Assembly (NCBI RefSeq): GCF_947632445.1
Contig: NZ_CANRPM010000004.1
Location: 23,659-87,658 of the forward strand
Reading direction: 5' to 3'
Source: an uncultured Bacteroides sp.
GTDB taxonomy: Bacteria; Bacteroidota; Bacteroidia; Bacteroidales; Bacteroidaceae
Length of the DNA: 64,000 nucleotides
Under the pieces are notes generated by a model that was not told where the DNA came from, made no database searches, and was given only the letters and a program-made list of their open reading frames with translations. Each line of letters opens with the position of its first letter. Position 1 is the stretch's first letter. Position numbers and translations under genes: made by a program. Shown piece after piece: positions 43,917-53,416 of the stretch.

Positions 43917-45260
43917 TCATTTCGCGTTCAGCATCCGGTCGATGTTCGCGGCGGCAAGCCTTCCGGCGGCGATGCACTTCACCACGAGGCTGGGCCCGGT
44001 GGCGGCGTCGCCTGCCACGACGGCATTCTCCGGCAGCTGAGGCAGCCGGGGTCGGAGGAAGCCCATAGCGAGCAGCACGAGGTCGGTCTTGATGACTTCT
44101 TTCCGGCCGGTGGGCTTCATCACGGGGCGTCCGCCGTCGGGGGCGGGCAGCCATTCCACTTCCTCCACTTCGACGCCCGTGACGCGGCCGTTCCGTCCGA
44201 TAAAGCGGTTGGAGTTCAGACTCCAGCGGCGCGTACAGCCCTCCTCGTGGCTGGAACTGGTCTTCAGCACTACGGGCCATTGCGGCCAGGGGGTCGCAGG
44301 ATTGTGGCCGACGGGCGGCTGGGGCATGATTTCTATCTGCGTGACGCTCAGGGCGCCTTGGCGGTGCGAAGTGCCGATGCAGTCGCTTCCCGTGTCGCCT
44401 CCGCCGATGACCAATACGTGCCTGCCTCTGGCGCTGATACATTCTTTTTCGTCGAAGGTCTGTCCGGCCAGTACGCGGTTCTGCTGCGCCAGCATATCCA
44501 GGGCGAAGTGGATGCCTCCGAGGTCGCGGCCGGGGATGTCGAGGTCGCGCGCCTGCGGTGTTCCGGTGCAGACGGCGTAGGCGTCGAAGCCTTCGGGCAG
44601 GTGTGCGAGGTCTATCTCGCTGTCCGTCCTGAACGTGATGCCTTCGGCCTCCATGATGTGCAGACGGCGGTCGATGATGCTCTTGCTCAGCTTGAAATTC
44701 GGTATGCCGTAGCGCAGCAGTCCGCCTATCATGTCGTCGCGTTCGAAGACGGTCACTTCGTAGCCTCGCCGGTTCAGCCCGTTGGCAGCCGCCAGTCCGG
44801 CAGGGCCCGAACCGATGACGGCAACGCGGCCCCCGTTGCGGGCGTAGCGCTGCGGCCGGATGTACCCTTCGCGGAAGGCGGCTTCGATGATGGCGGCTTC
44901 GTCTTCGCGGATGGTGACGGGAGCGTCGAGCGATAGTTTCAGCACGCACGACTTCTCACAGAGGGCGGGGCAGATGCGTCCGGTGAACTCCGGGAAGTCG
45001 TTTGTGCGGCTCAGGATGTCGTAGGCCTTCTGCCATTCGCCCTTGTACAGGGCATCCTGAAATTCGGGCGGGCGGTTGCCCAGCGGGCAGGCCCAGTGAC
45101 AGAAGGGGACGCCGCAGTCCATGCAGCGGCTGGCCTGCAGCCGGCGTTCGCCGGTGTTCAGCGTCTGTTCTACTTCGCTATAATCGTTTATACGGTCGTG
45201 TATCGGTCTGTATCCCGCCTCCTGGCGCGGGATGGTGAGAAATGCTTTGGGGTTTCCCAT
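43917..45260 (-). CDS. gltD: Glutamate synthase small subunit
   Basis: 447 residues. Supplies electrons from NADPH to GltB. The N-terminal iron-sulfur ligands are in RCMDCGVPFCHWACPLGN and GRICPALCEKSC. Then come an FAD-binding GSGPAGLAAANGLNRRG and a NADPH motif IGGGDTGSDC. It is 29 bp downstream of gltB on the same strand, consistent with a single transcript. A different-frame ORF over the same DNA on the minus strand is a shadow. Confidence 0.97.
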   Translation of the reverse strand: MGNPKAFLTIPRQEAGYRPIHDRINDYSEVEQTLNTGERRLQASRCMDCGVPFCHWACPLGNRPPEFQDALYKGEWQKAYDILSRTNDFPEFTGRICPALCEKSCVLKLSLDAPVTIREDEAAIIEAAFREGYIRPQRYARNGGRVAVIGSGPAGLAAANGLNRRGYEVTVFERDDMIGGLLRYGIPNFKLSKSIIDRRLHIMEAEGITFRTDSEIDLAHLPEGFDAYAVCTGTPQARDLDIPGRDLGGIHFALDMLAQQNRVLAGQTFDEKECISARGRHVLVIGGGDTGSDCIGTSHRQGALSVTQIEIMPQPPVGHNPATPWPQWPVVLKTSSSHEEGCTRRWSLNSNRFIGRNGRVTGVEVEEVEWLPAPDGGRPVMKPTGRKEVIKTDLVLLAMGFLRPRLPQLPENAVVAGDAATGPSLVVKCIAAGRLAAANIDRMLNAK

Positions 45261-45289
45261 GTGACAATAAGAATTTAGAATGACGAATT

Positions 45290-48200
45290 TTAATAATCTC
45301 TCTGTACTTCCGCAATTTTCTGTTGCAGCTTGCGCATTTGTTCCTCGGCCAGCACCTTCTTGTATTCGATGGGCGTCACCTGGATGAACTCTTCGATGTA
45401 GCGCGCCCAGTTGTCGAGCATGGTGCGTGCCAGTGTGGAGCCGGTGTAGAGGTAATGCTGGCGGATCAGTTCGTGCAACTCCTTGCGGGCGGTGGAGTCC
45501 TCAAGCAGTGAGAGTTCCACCATGTCCATGTTGCAGAAATAGTCGAAAGTCCCTTTGGGGTCCCATACGTAAGCCACGCCGCCGCTCATGCCTGCGGCAA
45601 AGTTGCGGCCCGTCTGGCCCAATACGACGACACGGCCTCCGGTCATGTATTCGCAACAGTGGTCGCCCACGCCCTCGACGACGGCAATGGCCCCCGAATT
45701 GCGCACGGCAAAGCGTTCGCCGGCCCGTCCGTTGATGTAGACCTCGCCGCTCGTGGCGCCGTAGAGCAGGGTATTGCCTACGATGGTATTCTGCTCGGCA
45801 GAGAAGTTGCTTCGCACGGGCGGCAGCACGGCGATGTGTCCGCCGCTCAGTCCCTTGCCCAAATAGTCGTTGGCTTCACCCTCCAGCTTGAAACTGATGC
45901 CGTAAGCCAGGAAGGCGCCGAAGCTCTGTCCGGCCGAACCCTTGAATTTCACGCTGATGGTGCCGTTGGGCAGTCCGTCGTTGCCGTACCGGGCGGCTAC
46001 GGCTCCCGAAAGCATGGCGCCGACAGCCCGGTCGGTGTTGCCGATGGCATATTCCAACGACACTTCGCGACGGCTGTCCAAAGCGGGGGCAGCGGCAGCC
46101 AGCATCTCTACATCCTTGACGTGGGCAATGTCGTGCTGCTGCTCGGTACAGTGGTGTAGGGCGGCGGTACCGTCCACGCGGTGCAGCAGGCGGCTGAAAT
46201 CCAACAGCCCGGCTTTTGTGCCCGCAGGGACAGAACGCAGTTCGATGAGATCGGTACGGCCCACGATGTCATTCAGGCTCTTGAAGCCCATCTCGGCCAG
46301 ATATTCACGCACCTCCTGTGCCAGGAAGCGGAAATAGTTTACCACGTATTTATAGTGTCCGCGGAAATGGGCCCGCAGCTTGGGATCTTGGGTCGCCACG
46401 CCCACAGGACAGGTGTTCGAGTGACATTTGCGCATCATCACGCAGCCCAGCACGATGAGAGCCGCAGTGCCGAAGGCAAATTCCTCGGCGCCCAGCAAGG
46501 CCATGCTGATGATGTCGCGGCCGGTCTTCAGCTGTCCGTCGGTCTGGAGGCGTACTTGCCCGCGCAGACCGTTCAGCACCAGCGTCTGCTGCGTTTCGCT
46601 CAGGCCTATTTCCGGCGAAATGCCCGCATAGCGTATGGACGAGGCAGGAGATGCGCCTGTGCCTCCCTCGGCACCCGAAATGACGATAAGGTCGGCTTTC
46701 GCTTTGGCCACCCCGGCGGCGATGGTGCCCACACCGCTTTCAGCTACCAATTTCACACTGATGGCCGCGCGTGGGTTTACGTTCTTCAGGTCGAAGATGA
46801 GCTGCGCCAAGTCTTCGATGGAATAAATGTCGTGGTGGGGCGGGGGCGAGATGAGCGAGATGCCCGGAATGGAGTGGCGCGTGCGGGCGATAACCTCGTC
46901 CACCTTGAAGCCCGGCAGCTGTCCGCCTTCGCCCGGCTTGGCGCCTTGGGCCACCTTGATCTGTATTTCTTCGGCGTTCACCAAATATTCCGCTGTCACG
47001 CCGAAGCGTCCCGAAGCCACCTGTTTCGTCTTGCTGGAGAGTCTGATGCCGTCCACTGTGTCGTGGAAGCGCCTGTTGTCTTCGCCGCCTTCGCCTGTGT
47101 TGCTGCGTGCGCCCAGTTCGTTCATGGCCAGAGCCAGTGCCTCGTGCGCCTCCTTGCTGATGGCACCGAACGAGATGGCGCCCGTGACGAAATGCTTCAC
47201 AATGCTCTCCACCGGCTCCACCTGCCCGATGTCAATCGGGTTGCGGCGGAAACCGAAGAAGTCGCGCAGAAAGATAGGACTTTCTTTTTCGTCCACCGCA
47301 CGAGTGAACTCCTTGAATTTCTTGTAGCTGTCCGTGCGGGTGGCCAGTTGCAGAGTGCTGATGGTCTCCGGGTTCCAGGCGTGGCGCTCGCCGTCCTTGC
47401 GGTAGGACATCTGTCCGATATGGGGCAGGAGCGGGTCTATCGTCTCAGGCACGAAGCCGTTGTCGTGGAAAGTGATGTAGTCCTTGGCAATTTCTTTCAG
47501 ACGGATACCGCCGATAGTGGAGGAGGTCGTACCGAAGTAAGCTTTGAGTAGTTCCTCGCTCAGGCCCACCGCCTCGAATATTTTAGCGCCCCGGTAGGAG
47601 CGAATGGTGCTGATACCCATCTTGCTCATAATCTTGTAAAGCCCTTTGCAGACGGCTTTGATGTAGTTTTTCTCCGCCGTTTCGTAGTTCATCTGCACTT
47701 CGCCTTTTTTCACCAGGTCGTCCAATATGGCATAGGCCATGTAGGGGCAGATGGCACTGGCGCCGTAACCCAGCAGCAGGGCGGCGTGCATCACCTCGCG
47801 AATCTCGCCGCTCTCCACGATAAGGGCCGTCTGCACACGCTTCTGCACGCTGATGAGATGATGGTGCACGGCGCTGATAGCCAGCAGTGAAGGGATGGCT
47901 GCCTGCCGGGCGTCAATGTCACGGTCGGACAAGATGATATAGTTGGCACCATCGGTCACGGCCTGTTCGGCAGCTTTGCACAGGCGGTCGATAGCTTCTT
48001 GCAGGCCTATCTTGCCGCGTGCAGCTTCGAAGAGCATGGGCAGTTTTACGGTGTTGAATCCCTTGTAGCGGATATTGCACAGGATGTCCAGCTGCGTGTT
48101 GTTCAGAATGGGATGGGGCAGGCGCACCATCTTGCAGTGTGTCTCGTTGGGCAGCAGGATATTCATGCCTACAGCGCCGATGTATTCGGTAAGCGACATC

Positions 48201-49846
48201 ACCAACTCCTCGCGGATGGGGTCGATGGGCGGGTTTGTCACCTGTGCAAACTGCTGGCGGAAGTAGTTGAACAACAGCTGCGGCTGGTCGCTCAGCACGG
48301 CCAAGGGCGTGTCGTTACCCATCGAGGCTGTAGGTTCCGCACCGTTGCTGCACATGGGCACAAGGATGCGTTCCACGTCCTCGCGGGTATAGCCGAAGGC
48401 ACGCAGGCAGCGGTCGTAATCGCTCACGGTGTTGGTCACCTTACGCCCGCTCTTCAGAGCGTCTAATTCGATGCGGTTGGTCGAAAGCCATTGACGATAG
48501 GGCTTGGCTGCTGCCAATTCTTCCTTCAGTTCGTTATCGTAATATATTTTTCCTTCTTCCGTATCTACAATCAGAATTTTACCGGGTTGCAATCGTCCCT
48601 TTTCTTTGATATTTTCAGCTTCGAAACTGATGACGCCCGCCTCACTGGCCACGACCATCATACCGTCGTGCGTAATAAGGTAACGGGCAGGGCGCAGGCC
48701 GTTGCGGTCCAGCATACCACCGGCATACCGCCCGTCGCTGAAGAGTAAGGCAGCCGGGCCATCCCATGGCTCCATCAGGATGGAGTGGTATTCGTAGAAT
48801 GCCTTCAAGTCCTCGCTGATGGGGTTCTTGTCGTTGAACGATTCGGGCACCAGCATCGCCATGGCATGCGGTAGGCTCAGGCCGGACATAACGAAAAACT
48901 CAAGAACGTTGTCCAGCGAGGCCGAGTCGCTCATATCGGGTTGTATAATGGGGCGAATGTCTTTCACGTTGCCCAGTGTCGGGGTGGAAAGTACGCTTTC
49001 GCGCGCTTCCATCCATCCACGATTGCCTCGGATCGTGTTGATTTCACCATTGTGTGCCAGTAGACGGAAAGGCTGTGCCAGGCTCCATGTAGGGAAAGTG
49101 TTTGTGCTGAAGCGCGAGTGGACGATGGCCAGTCCGCTGGTGAAATAAGGCTGCGTCAGGTCACTGAAGTACGTTCTCACCTGGATAGAAGAAAGCATAC
49201 CTTTATATATAATGGTGCGGCAGGAGAGCGATACAATGTAGAAATCCTTGTAATGTACGCGCTGTTCAATCTTTTTGCGGATGATGTACAGGGTGCGTTC
49301 CAAGTTTTCCATGTGTCCAGATCCGGTGATGAACACCTGTTTGATATCCGGTTCCGTTTCACGTGCACTTTGTCCCAATATATCCGAGTTGACAGGGACA
49401 GCACGCAGGTGCATCAGGGTGAGGCCTTCACGCTCCACTTCTTCAATAATGATGCTCAGGATGTGCTCCTGTTCTTTCGGGTCTTTGGGCAGGAAGATAA
49501 GTCCTGTACCATATTTGCCTTTCTCAGGTACCGGGATGCCTTGCAACAGAATAAATTCGTGGGGTATCTGTACCATGATACCTGCGCCATCACCTGTTCT
49601 GTTGTCGGCGCCTTCCGCTCCGCGATGCTTCATATTCTCCAGCACTCGCAGAGCGGAGTCCACCAGTTCGTGCGACTTGCTTCCATTCAGGTTGACAATC
49701 ATTCCTACACCACAGGCATCATGTTCGTGCGCAGGGTCGTAGAGTCCTTCCTTTCGCCTGTCCATTTTGTCGTAGGTATGAATTGTCGGGTTACTTCTTT
49801 GCTCCATAATATTTATTTCAGCTTTCATATTTCTTTTTTTATTCAT
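45290..49846 (-). CDS. gltB: Glutamate synthase large subunit
   Basis: 1,518 residues. Converts glutamine and 2-oxoglutarate to two glutamates, the main ammonia-assimilation route together with glutamine synthetase. Class II glutaminase with the N-terminal nucleophile exposed by removing a propeptide (DACGVGM, Cys45 from this start). The central and FMN domains contain GAEGGTGASPASSIRYAG and the 3Fe-4S ligands CVMMRKCHSNTCP near residue 1135. A C-terminal beta-helix (GXGXG-type) domain follows. Start uncertain: ATGs at 49846, 49828 and 49807 are all in frame; 49846 is 16 nt after the predicted start of transcription. Divergent from purF-like-carAB. Confidence 0.97.
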   Translation of the reverse strand: MNKKRNMKAEINIMEQRSNPTIHTYDKMDRRKEGLYDPAHEHDACGVGMIVNLNGSKSHELVDSALRVLENMKHRGAEGADNRTGDGAGIMVQIPHEFILLQGIPVPEKGKYGTGLIFLPKDPKEQEHILSIIIEEVEREGLTLMHLRAVPVNSDILGQSARETEPDIKQVFITGSGHMENLERTLYIIRKKIEQRVHYKDFYIVSLSCRTIIYKGMLSSIQVRTYFSDLTQPYFTSGLAIVHSRFSTNTFPTWSLAQPFRLLAHNGEINTIRGNRGWMEARESVLSTPTLGNVKDIRPIIQPDMSDSASLDNVLEFFVMSGLSLPHAMAMLVPESFNDKNPISEDLKAFYEYHSILMEPWDGPAALLFSDGRYAGGMLDRNGLRPARYLITHDGMMVVASEAGVISFEAENIKEKGRLQPGKILIVDTEEGKIYYDNELKEELAAAKPYRQWLSTNRIELDALKSGRKVTNTVSDYDRCLRAFGYTREDVERILVPMCSNGAEPTASMGNDTPLAVLSDQPQLLFNYFRQQFAQVTNPPIDPIREELVMSLTEYIGAVGMNILLPNETHCKMVRLPHPILNNTQLDILCNIRYKGFNTVKLPMLFEAARGKIGLQEAIDRLCKAAEQAVTDGANYIILSDRDIDARQAAIPSLLAISAVHHHLISVQKRVQTALIVESGEIREVMHAALLLGYGASAICPYMAYAILDDLVKKGEVQMNYETAEKNYIKAVCKGLYKIMSKMGISTIRSYRGAKIFEAVGLSEELLKAYFGTTSSTIGGIRLKEIAKDYITFHDNGFVPETIDPLLPHIGQMSYRKDGERHAWNPETISTLQLATRTDSYKKFKEFTRAVDEKESPIFLRDFFGFRRNPIDIGQVEPVESIVKHFVTGAISFGAISKEAHEALALAMNELGARSNTGEGGEDNRRFHDTVDGIRLSSKTKQVASGRFGVTAEYLVNAEEIQIKVAQGAKPGEGGQLPGFKVDEVIARTRHSIPGISLISPPPHHDIYSIEDLAQLIFDLKNVNPRAAISVKLVAESGVGTIAAGVAKAKADLIVISGAEGGTGASPASSIRYAGISPEIGLSETQQTLVLNGLRGQVRLQTDGQLKTGRDIISMALLGAEEFAFGTAALIVLGCVMMRKCHSNTCPVGVATQDPKLRAHFRGHYKYVVNYFRFLAQEVREYLAEMGFKSLNDIVGRTDLIELRSVPAGTKAGLLDFSRLLHRVDGTAALHHCTEQQHDIAHVKDVEMLAAAAPALDSRREVSLEYAIGNTDRAVGAMLSGAVAARYGNDGLPNGTISVKFKGSAGQSFGAFLAYGISFKLEGEANDYLGKGLSGGHIAVLPPVRSNFSAEQNTIVGNTLLYGATSGEVYINGRAGERFAVRNSGAIAVVEGVGDHCCEYMTGGRVVVLGQTGRNFAAGMSGGVAYVWDPKGTFDYFCNMDMVELSLLEDSTARKELHELIRQHYLYTGSTLARTMLDNWARYIEEFIQVTPIEYKKVLAEEQMRKLQQKIAEVQRDY

Positions 49847-49868
49847 GTTTTTACGTTAAAATGGAATG

Positions 49869-49876
49869 CAAATGTA
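49869..49876 (-). promoter_or_regulatory. -7 element for gltB-gltD-asnB
   Basis: The minus strand reads TACATTTG, matching TAnnTTTG, giving a 16-nt leader if gltB starts at 49846. Confidence 0.45.
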
Positions 49877-50140
49877 TGAATTATCTTTCTTCGTGCTCTC
49901 ATTATCGTCTGTTTTCTGATAAAAATTTTATATGCATTGTGCGTATGTGATAAAATAAAAGAATAAAATGCGTTTTTATTTCATATTGTAATGTTTTTAA
50001 TCTTAGTCTTATTGAATTGTTATTTTGCTGTCTTCTTATAAAAATATGCAGTGTAATCATTATGACGTAAAATCCTTTATTTCACGTTATTCTGATAAAT
50101 ATATACTGTTTAAATAGTTACATTATGATATATTTATTTC

Positions 50141-50148
50141 TATCTTTG
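50141..50148 (+). promoter_or_regulatory. -7 element for the purF-like-carAB operon
   Basis: TATCTTTG matches TAnnTTTG exactly. Transcription should start near 50155, giving a 140-nt leader that contains the hairpin at 50218-50257. Confidence 0.6.
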
Positions 50149-50207
50149 TAGCGGAAATAACAAACGTATTAAGAATAAGAGGAGGCGAGGGAAAACTTGT
50201 GGTATTG

Positions 50208-50291
50208 ATGACCCAAACCGATGCAAATATCGGCAAAATTGCCGATATTTGCATCGGAATTCAGGAAAGAATAACAGAACAATCCAGATAG
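50208..50291 (+). CDS. Possible 27-residue leader ORF
   Basis: An ATG at 50208 reads MTQTDANIGKIADICIGIQE then RITEQSR and stops at 50291, five bases before the purF ATG. It spans the whole hairpin at 50218-50257. A purine-rich GGAGGCGAGG lies upstream, although Bacteroidetes rarely use it. The distance and overlap fit a translated leader that controls folding of the hairpin, but coding is unproven and the composition follows the palindrome. Confidence 0.35.
   Translation: MTQTDANIGKIADICIGIQERITEQSR
50218..50257 (+). promoter_or_regulatory. Large hairpin in the purF-like leader
   Basis: CCGATGCAAATATCGGCAA (50218-50236) and TTGCCGATATTTGCATCGG (50239-50257) are exact reverse complements, 19 bp each, separated by AA. 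Not followed by a U-run, so not an ordinary terminator. It may act as an operator for a dimeric regulator, as an attenuator or as an RNA switch. Confidence 0.8.
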
Positions 50292-50295
50292 CGAT

Positions 50296-52179
50296 ATGGA
50301 ACCACTAAAACATGAATGCGGCGTGGCGATGATACGTCTTCTCAAGCCGCTCGACTATTATCAGAAAAAGTATGGTACGTGGATATACGGACTCAACAAG
50401 CTTTATTTATTGATGGAGAAGCAGCACAACCGTGGACAGGAGGGAGCGGGACTGGCCTGTGTCAAACTGGCGGCCAATCCCGGTGAAGAATACATGTTTC
50501 GCGAACGCGCCTTAGGTTCAGGAGCCATTACCGAAATCTTTTCCACCGTACAGAGCCATTTCAAAGACCTGACACCCGAGCAACTGGCCGATGCAGGGTA
50601 TGCGGAAAAATATCTGCCGTTTGCCGGTGAGGTCTATATGGGTCACCTGCGCTATTCCACCACCGGCAAGTCCGGTCTGACCTATGTACACCCTTTCCTA
50701 CGTCGCAATAACTGGCGGGCCAAGAATCTGGCCCTTTGCGGCAACTTCAATCTGACTAATGTGGATGAAATCTTTGCCCGCATCACTGCTATGGGGCAGC
50801 ATCCCCGCAAGTATGCCGATACCTATATTATGCTCGAACAGGTCGGTCATCGCTTGGACCGCGAAGTGGAACGTCTCTTTAATCTGGCCGAAGCTGAAGG
50901 GCTGACGGGAATGGGTATTACCCATTATATAGAGGAACATGTGGATTTGGCTAATGTCCTGCGTACCTCGAGCAAAGACTGGGATGGCGGTTACGTGATG
51001 TGCGGCCTGACTGGCAGCGGCGAGAGCTTTGCTGTGCGCGATCCGTGGGGCATCCGTACTGCTTTCTGGTATCAGGACGACGAAATAATTGTGTTGGCCA
51101 GCGAACGTCCTGTGATACAGACCGCGCTCAATGTGCCTGCCACCAGTATCCGCGAACTACAGCCGGGGCAGGCTGTCATCATCAGCAAGGCAGGACGTCT
51201 TCGCACGGTACAGATCAACAAGCCACGCGATTTCCGTCCCTGTTCTTTTGAACGCATCTATTTCAGTCGTGGCAGTGATATGAATATTTATCGGGAACGG
51301 AAACTTTTGGGCGAGAAGTTGGTGCCCAACATCCTGAAGGCTGTCAACTACGACATCGACCATACCGTCTTCTCTTTCATTCCTAACACAGCCGAAGTAG
51401 CCTTCTACGGTATGTTGCAGGGATTGGATGAATACCTCAACAAGGAGAAGGTGGAACAGATCGCAGCCTTGGGACACAACCCCAGCCACGACGAATTGGA
51501 ACGCATCCTCTCGCGTCGCATCCGCAGCGAGAAGGTGGCCATCAAAGACATCAAACTACGCACGTTCATTGCCGAGGGCAACACGCGAAACGACTTGGCT
51601 GCCCACGTTTACGACATTACTTACGGCAGCCTGAAACCGGGCGCGGACAACCTCGTCATCATTGACGACTCCATCGTGCGTGGTACGACCTTGCGTCAAA
51701 GTATTATCGGTATTTTGGACAGACTAAATCCGAAGAAGATTGTCATTGTCAGCTCCTCGCCGCAGGTACGCTATCCAGACTATTATGGCATCGACATGTC
51801 GCGTATGAGCGAATTCATAGCTTTCAAGGCAGCCATCGAGCTGTTGCGCGATCGTGACATGAAGGATGTCATCGCTGCTACCTATCGCAAGGCCAAGGCA
51901 CAGGCTAACTTGCCCAAGGAACAATTGGTGAACTACGTAAAGGATATCTATGCTCCTTTCACTGACGACGAAATCTCTGCCAAGATGGGGGAATTGCTTA
52001 AACCTGAGAATGTCCGTGCCAAGGTGCAGATTGTCTACCAGCCCCTCGAAGGATTGCATGAAGCTTGTCCCAACCATCCGGGTGACTGGTACTTCAGTGG
52101 CGACTATCCCACACCAGGCGGTGTGAAGTTGCTCAATAAAGCGTTTATCGACTATATCGAGCAGATATATCAATTCTAA
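50296..52179 (+). CDS. Amidophosphoribosyltransferase-like protein (PurF family)
   Basis: 627 residues, longer than the ~500 of housekeeping PurF. Class II glutaminase with Cys8 in KHECGVAMI exposed after a seven-residue propeptide, HNRGQEGAG, and a phosphoribosyltransferase domain with VIIDDSIVRGTTLRQS near residue 454. Bacteroidetes encode this long form, which transfers glutamine ammonia to PRPP in purine synthesis. Here it heads an operon with carA and carB, so it may feed a pyrimidine-linked or combined nitrogen pathway. A second PurF elsewhere in the genome cannot be excluded. Confidence 0.88.
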   Translation: MEPLKHECGVAMIRLLKPLDYYQKKYGTWIYGLNKLYLLMEKQHNRGQEGAGLACVKLAANPGEEYMFRERALGSGAITEIFSTVQSHFKDLTPEQLADAGYAEKYLPFAGEVYMGHLRYSTTGKSGLTYVHPFLRRNNWRAKNLALCGNFNLTNVDEIFARITAMGQHPRKYADTYIMLEQVGHRLDREVERLFNLAEAEGLTGMGITHYIEEHVDLANVLRTSSKDWDGGYVMCGLTGSGESFAVRDPWGIRTAFWYQDDEIIVLASERPVIQTALNVPATSIRELQPGQAVIISKAGRLRTVQINKPRDFRPCSFERIYFSRGSDMNIYRERKLLGEKLVPNILKAVNYDIDHTVFSFIPNTAEVAFYGMLQGLDEYLNKEKVEQIAALGHNPSHDELERILSRRIRSEKVAIKDIKLRTFIAEGNTRNDLAAHVYDITYGSLKPGADNLVIIDDSIVRGTTLRQSIIGILDRLNPKKIVIVSSSPQVRYPDYYGIDMSRMSEFIAFKAAIELLRDRDMKDVIAATYRKAKAQANLPKEQLVNYVKDIYAPFTDDEISAKMGELLKPENVRAKVQIVYQPLEGLHEACPNHPGDWYFSGDYPTPGGVKLLNKAFIDYIEQIYQF

Positions 52180-52188
52180 CGGTCAGAT

Positions 52189-52242
52189 ATGGAAGAAGAG
52201 AAAGATAAAGACAACAACAATAACGATATGAACAAACAATGA
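52189..52242 (+). CDS. Possible 17-residue ORF coupled to carA
   Basis: ATG at 52189, MEEEKDKDNNNNDMNKQ, ending TGA whose first bases overlap the carA ATG at 52239. Highly charged and low-complexity, in a 59-bp gap. It may be nothing more than a spacer, but the stop/start overlap could couple translation. Confidence 0.25.
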   Translation: MEEEKDKDNNNNDMNKQ

Positions 52243-53390
52243 AAAACGTAACCCTTATCCTCGACGACGGTACCCGCTTTCGCGGACAGTCGTTCGGTTA
52301 TGAAAAGCCGGTAGCAAGCGAAGTGGTGTTCAATACGGCTATGACGGGATACCCTGAGAGTTTAACGGATCCCTCGTATGCCGGACAGTTGATGGTCTTG
52401 ACCTATCCGCTGGTGGGCAACTACGGCGTGCCACCCTTCAGCATCGAAAGTAACGGACTGGCTACCTTCATGGAGAGTGAGCGCATCTATGCCGAAGCCA
52501 TTATCGTGAGTGACTACTCTGAGAACTACAGCCACTGGAACGCAGTGGAGAGCCTGGCCGACTGGCTAAAGCGAGAACACGTGCCCGGCATCACGGGCAT
52601 CGACACCCGAGAACTAACTAGGGTACTGCGCGAACATGGTGTCATGATGGGACGTATTGTCTTCGATGATGCAGTGGATAATGGAATATTGAGCATGGAT
52701 AATTACGAAGAGGTGAACTACGTGGACCGTGTGTCCTGCAAGGACATCATCGTCTATGCTGGAACGGTGAGCAAGACTTTTCCCATCTCCACCCCAAAAG
52801 AAGAACTTAATTCTCAATTATCCGTTTTCAATTCTCAATTAAAGAAGATTGTTTTAGTAGATTGCGGTGTTAAAACTAACATCCTGCGCTGCCTGCTCCG
52901 TCGTGGGGTAGAAATTATCCGTGTGCCCTGGAATTATGACTTCAACGGGCTGAATTTTGACGGCCTCTTTATCTCTAATGGCCCAGGCGACCCCGATACG
53001 TGCGATGCCGCCGTGCAGAACATCCGTCTCGCTATGAACAATGAAAAGCTTCCTATCTTTGGCATTTGCATGGGCAACCAATTGCTCTCGAAGGCCGGAG
53101 GCGCTAAGATATATAAGTTAAAATACGGACACCGTAGCCACAACCAGCCTGTACGCATGGTGGGGACGAACCGCTGTTTCATTACTAGTCAGAATCACGG
53201 CTACGCAGTGGACAACAACACGCTGGGTGTCGACTGGGAACCGCTGTTCATCAACATGAACGACGGCTCTAATGAGGGCATCCGCCACAAACACAATCCC
53301 TGGTTCTCCGCACAGTTCCACCCTGAAGCCGCCTCGGGGCCAACGGATACGGAGTTCCTTTTCGACGAGTTTGTAAACCTGCTTAAGTAA
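52239..53390 (+). CDS. carA: Carbamoyl-phosphate synthase small subunit
   Basis: 383 residues. Glutamine amidotransferase that passes ammonia to CarB for arginine and pyrimidine synthesis. The N-terminal domain begins LILDDGTRFRGQSFG. The class I glutaminase has GICMGNQLLSKAGG (nucleophile Cys) and FSAQFHPEAASGPTD (His, Glu). The interdomain linker near residues 190-202 (LNSQLSVFNSQL) is encoded by AT-rich DNA with two copies of AATTCTCAATTA 21 bp apart, unlike the rest of the gene. The length is near the family norm. It is 26 bp upstream of carB. Confidence 0.97.
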   Translation: MKNVTLILDDGTRFRGQSFGYEKPVASEVVFNTAMTGYPESLTDPSYAGQLMVLTYPLVGNYGVPPFSIESNGLATFMESERIYAEAIIVSDYSENYSHWNAVESLADWLKREHVPGITGIDTRELTRVLREHGVMMGRIVFDDAVDNGILSMDNYEEVNYVDRVSCKDIIVYAGTVSKTFPISTPKEELNSQLSVFNSQLKKIVLVDCGVKTNILRCLLRRGVEIIRVPWNYDFNGLNFDGLFISNGPGDPDTCDAAVQNIRLAMNNEKLPIFGICMGNQLLSKAGGAKIYKLKYGHRSHNQPVRMVGTNRCFITSQNHGYAVDNNTLGVDWEPLFINMNDGSNEGIRHKHNPWFSAQFHPEAASGPTDTEFLFDEFVNLLK

Positions 53391-53416
53391 TCCTTTTTTT
53401 AATAAGTGTAGAGACA

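Larger units (their letters stand above)
49847..50295. other. Divergent regulatory region between gltB and purF-like
   Basis: 449 bp, very AT-rich in its left two thirds. Holds a -7 box for each direction (49869-49876 minus, 50141-50148 plus), a 40-bp hairpin and a possible 27-codon leader ORF next to purF. No other gene seen. Confidence 0.75.

Noticed and set aside
43726..44949. 407-codon ORF overlapping gltD on the minus strand
   Set aside because: Pro/Arg-rich with no motifs. It is a frame shadow of gltD and the gltD-asnB gap.
49846..50296. Riboswitch for purines or glutamine before purF
   Set aside because: The hairpin is a single simple stem without multi-helix structure or known consensus, so I record it as an undefined regulatory element.
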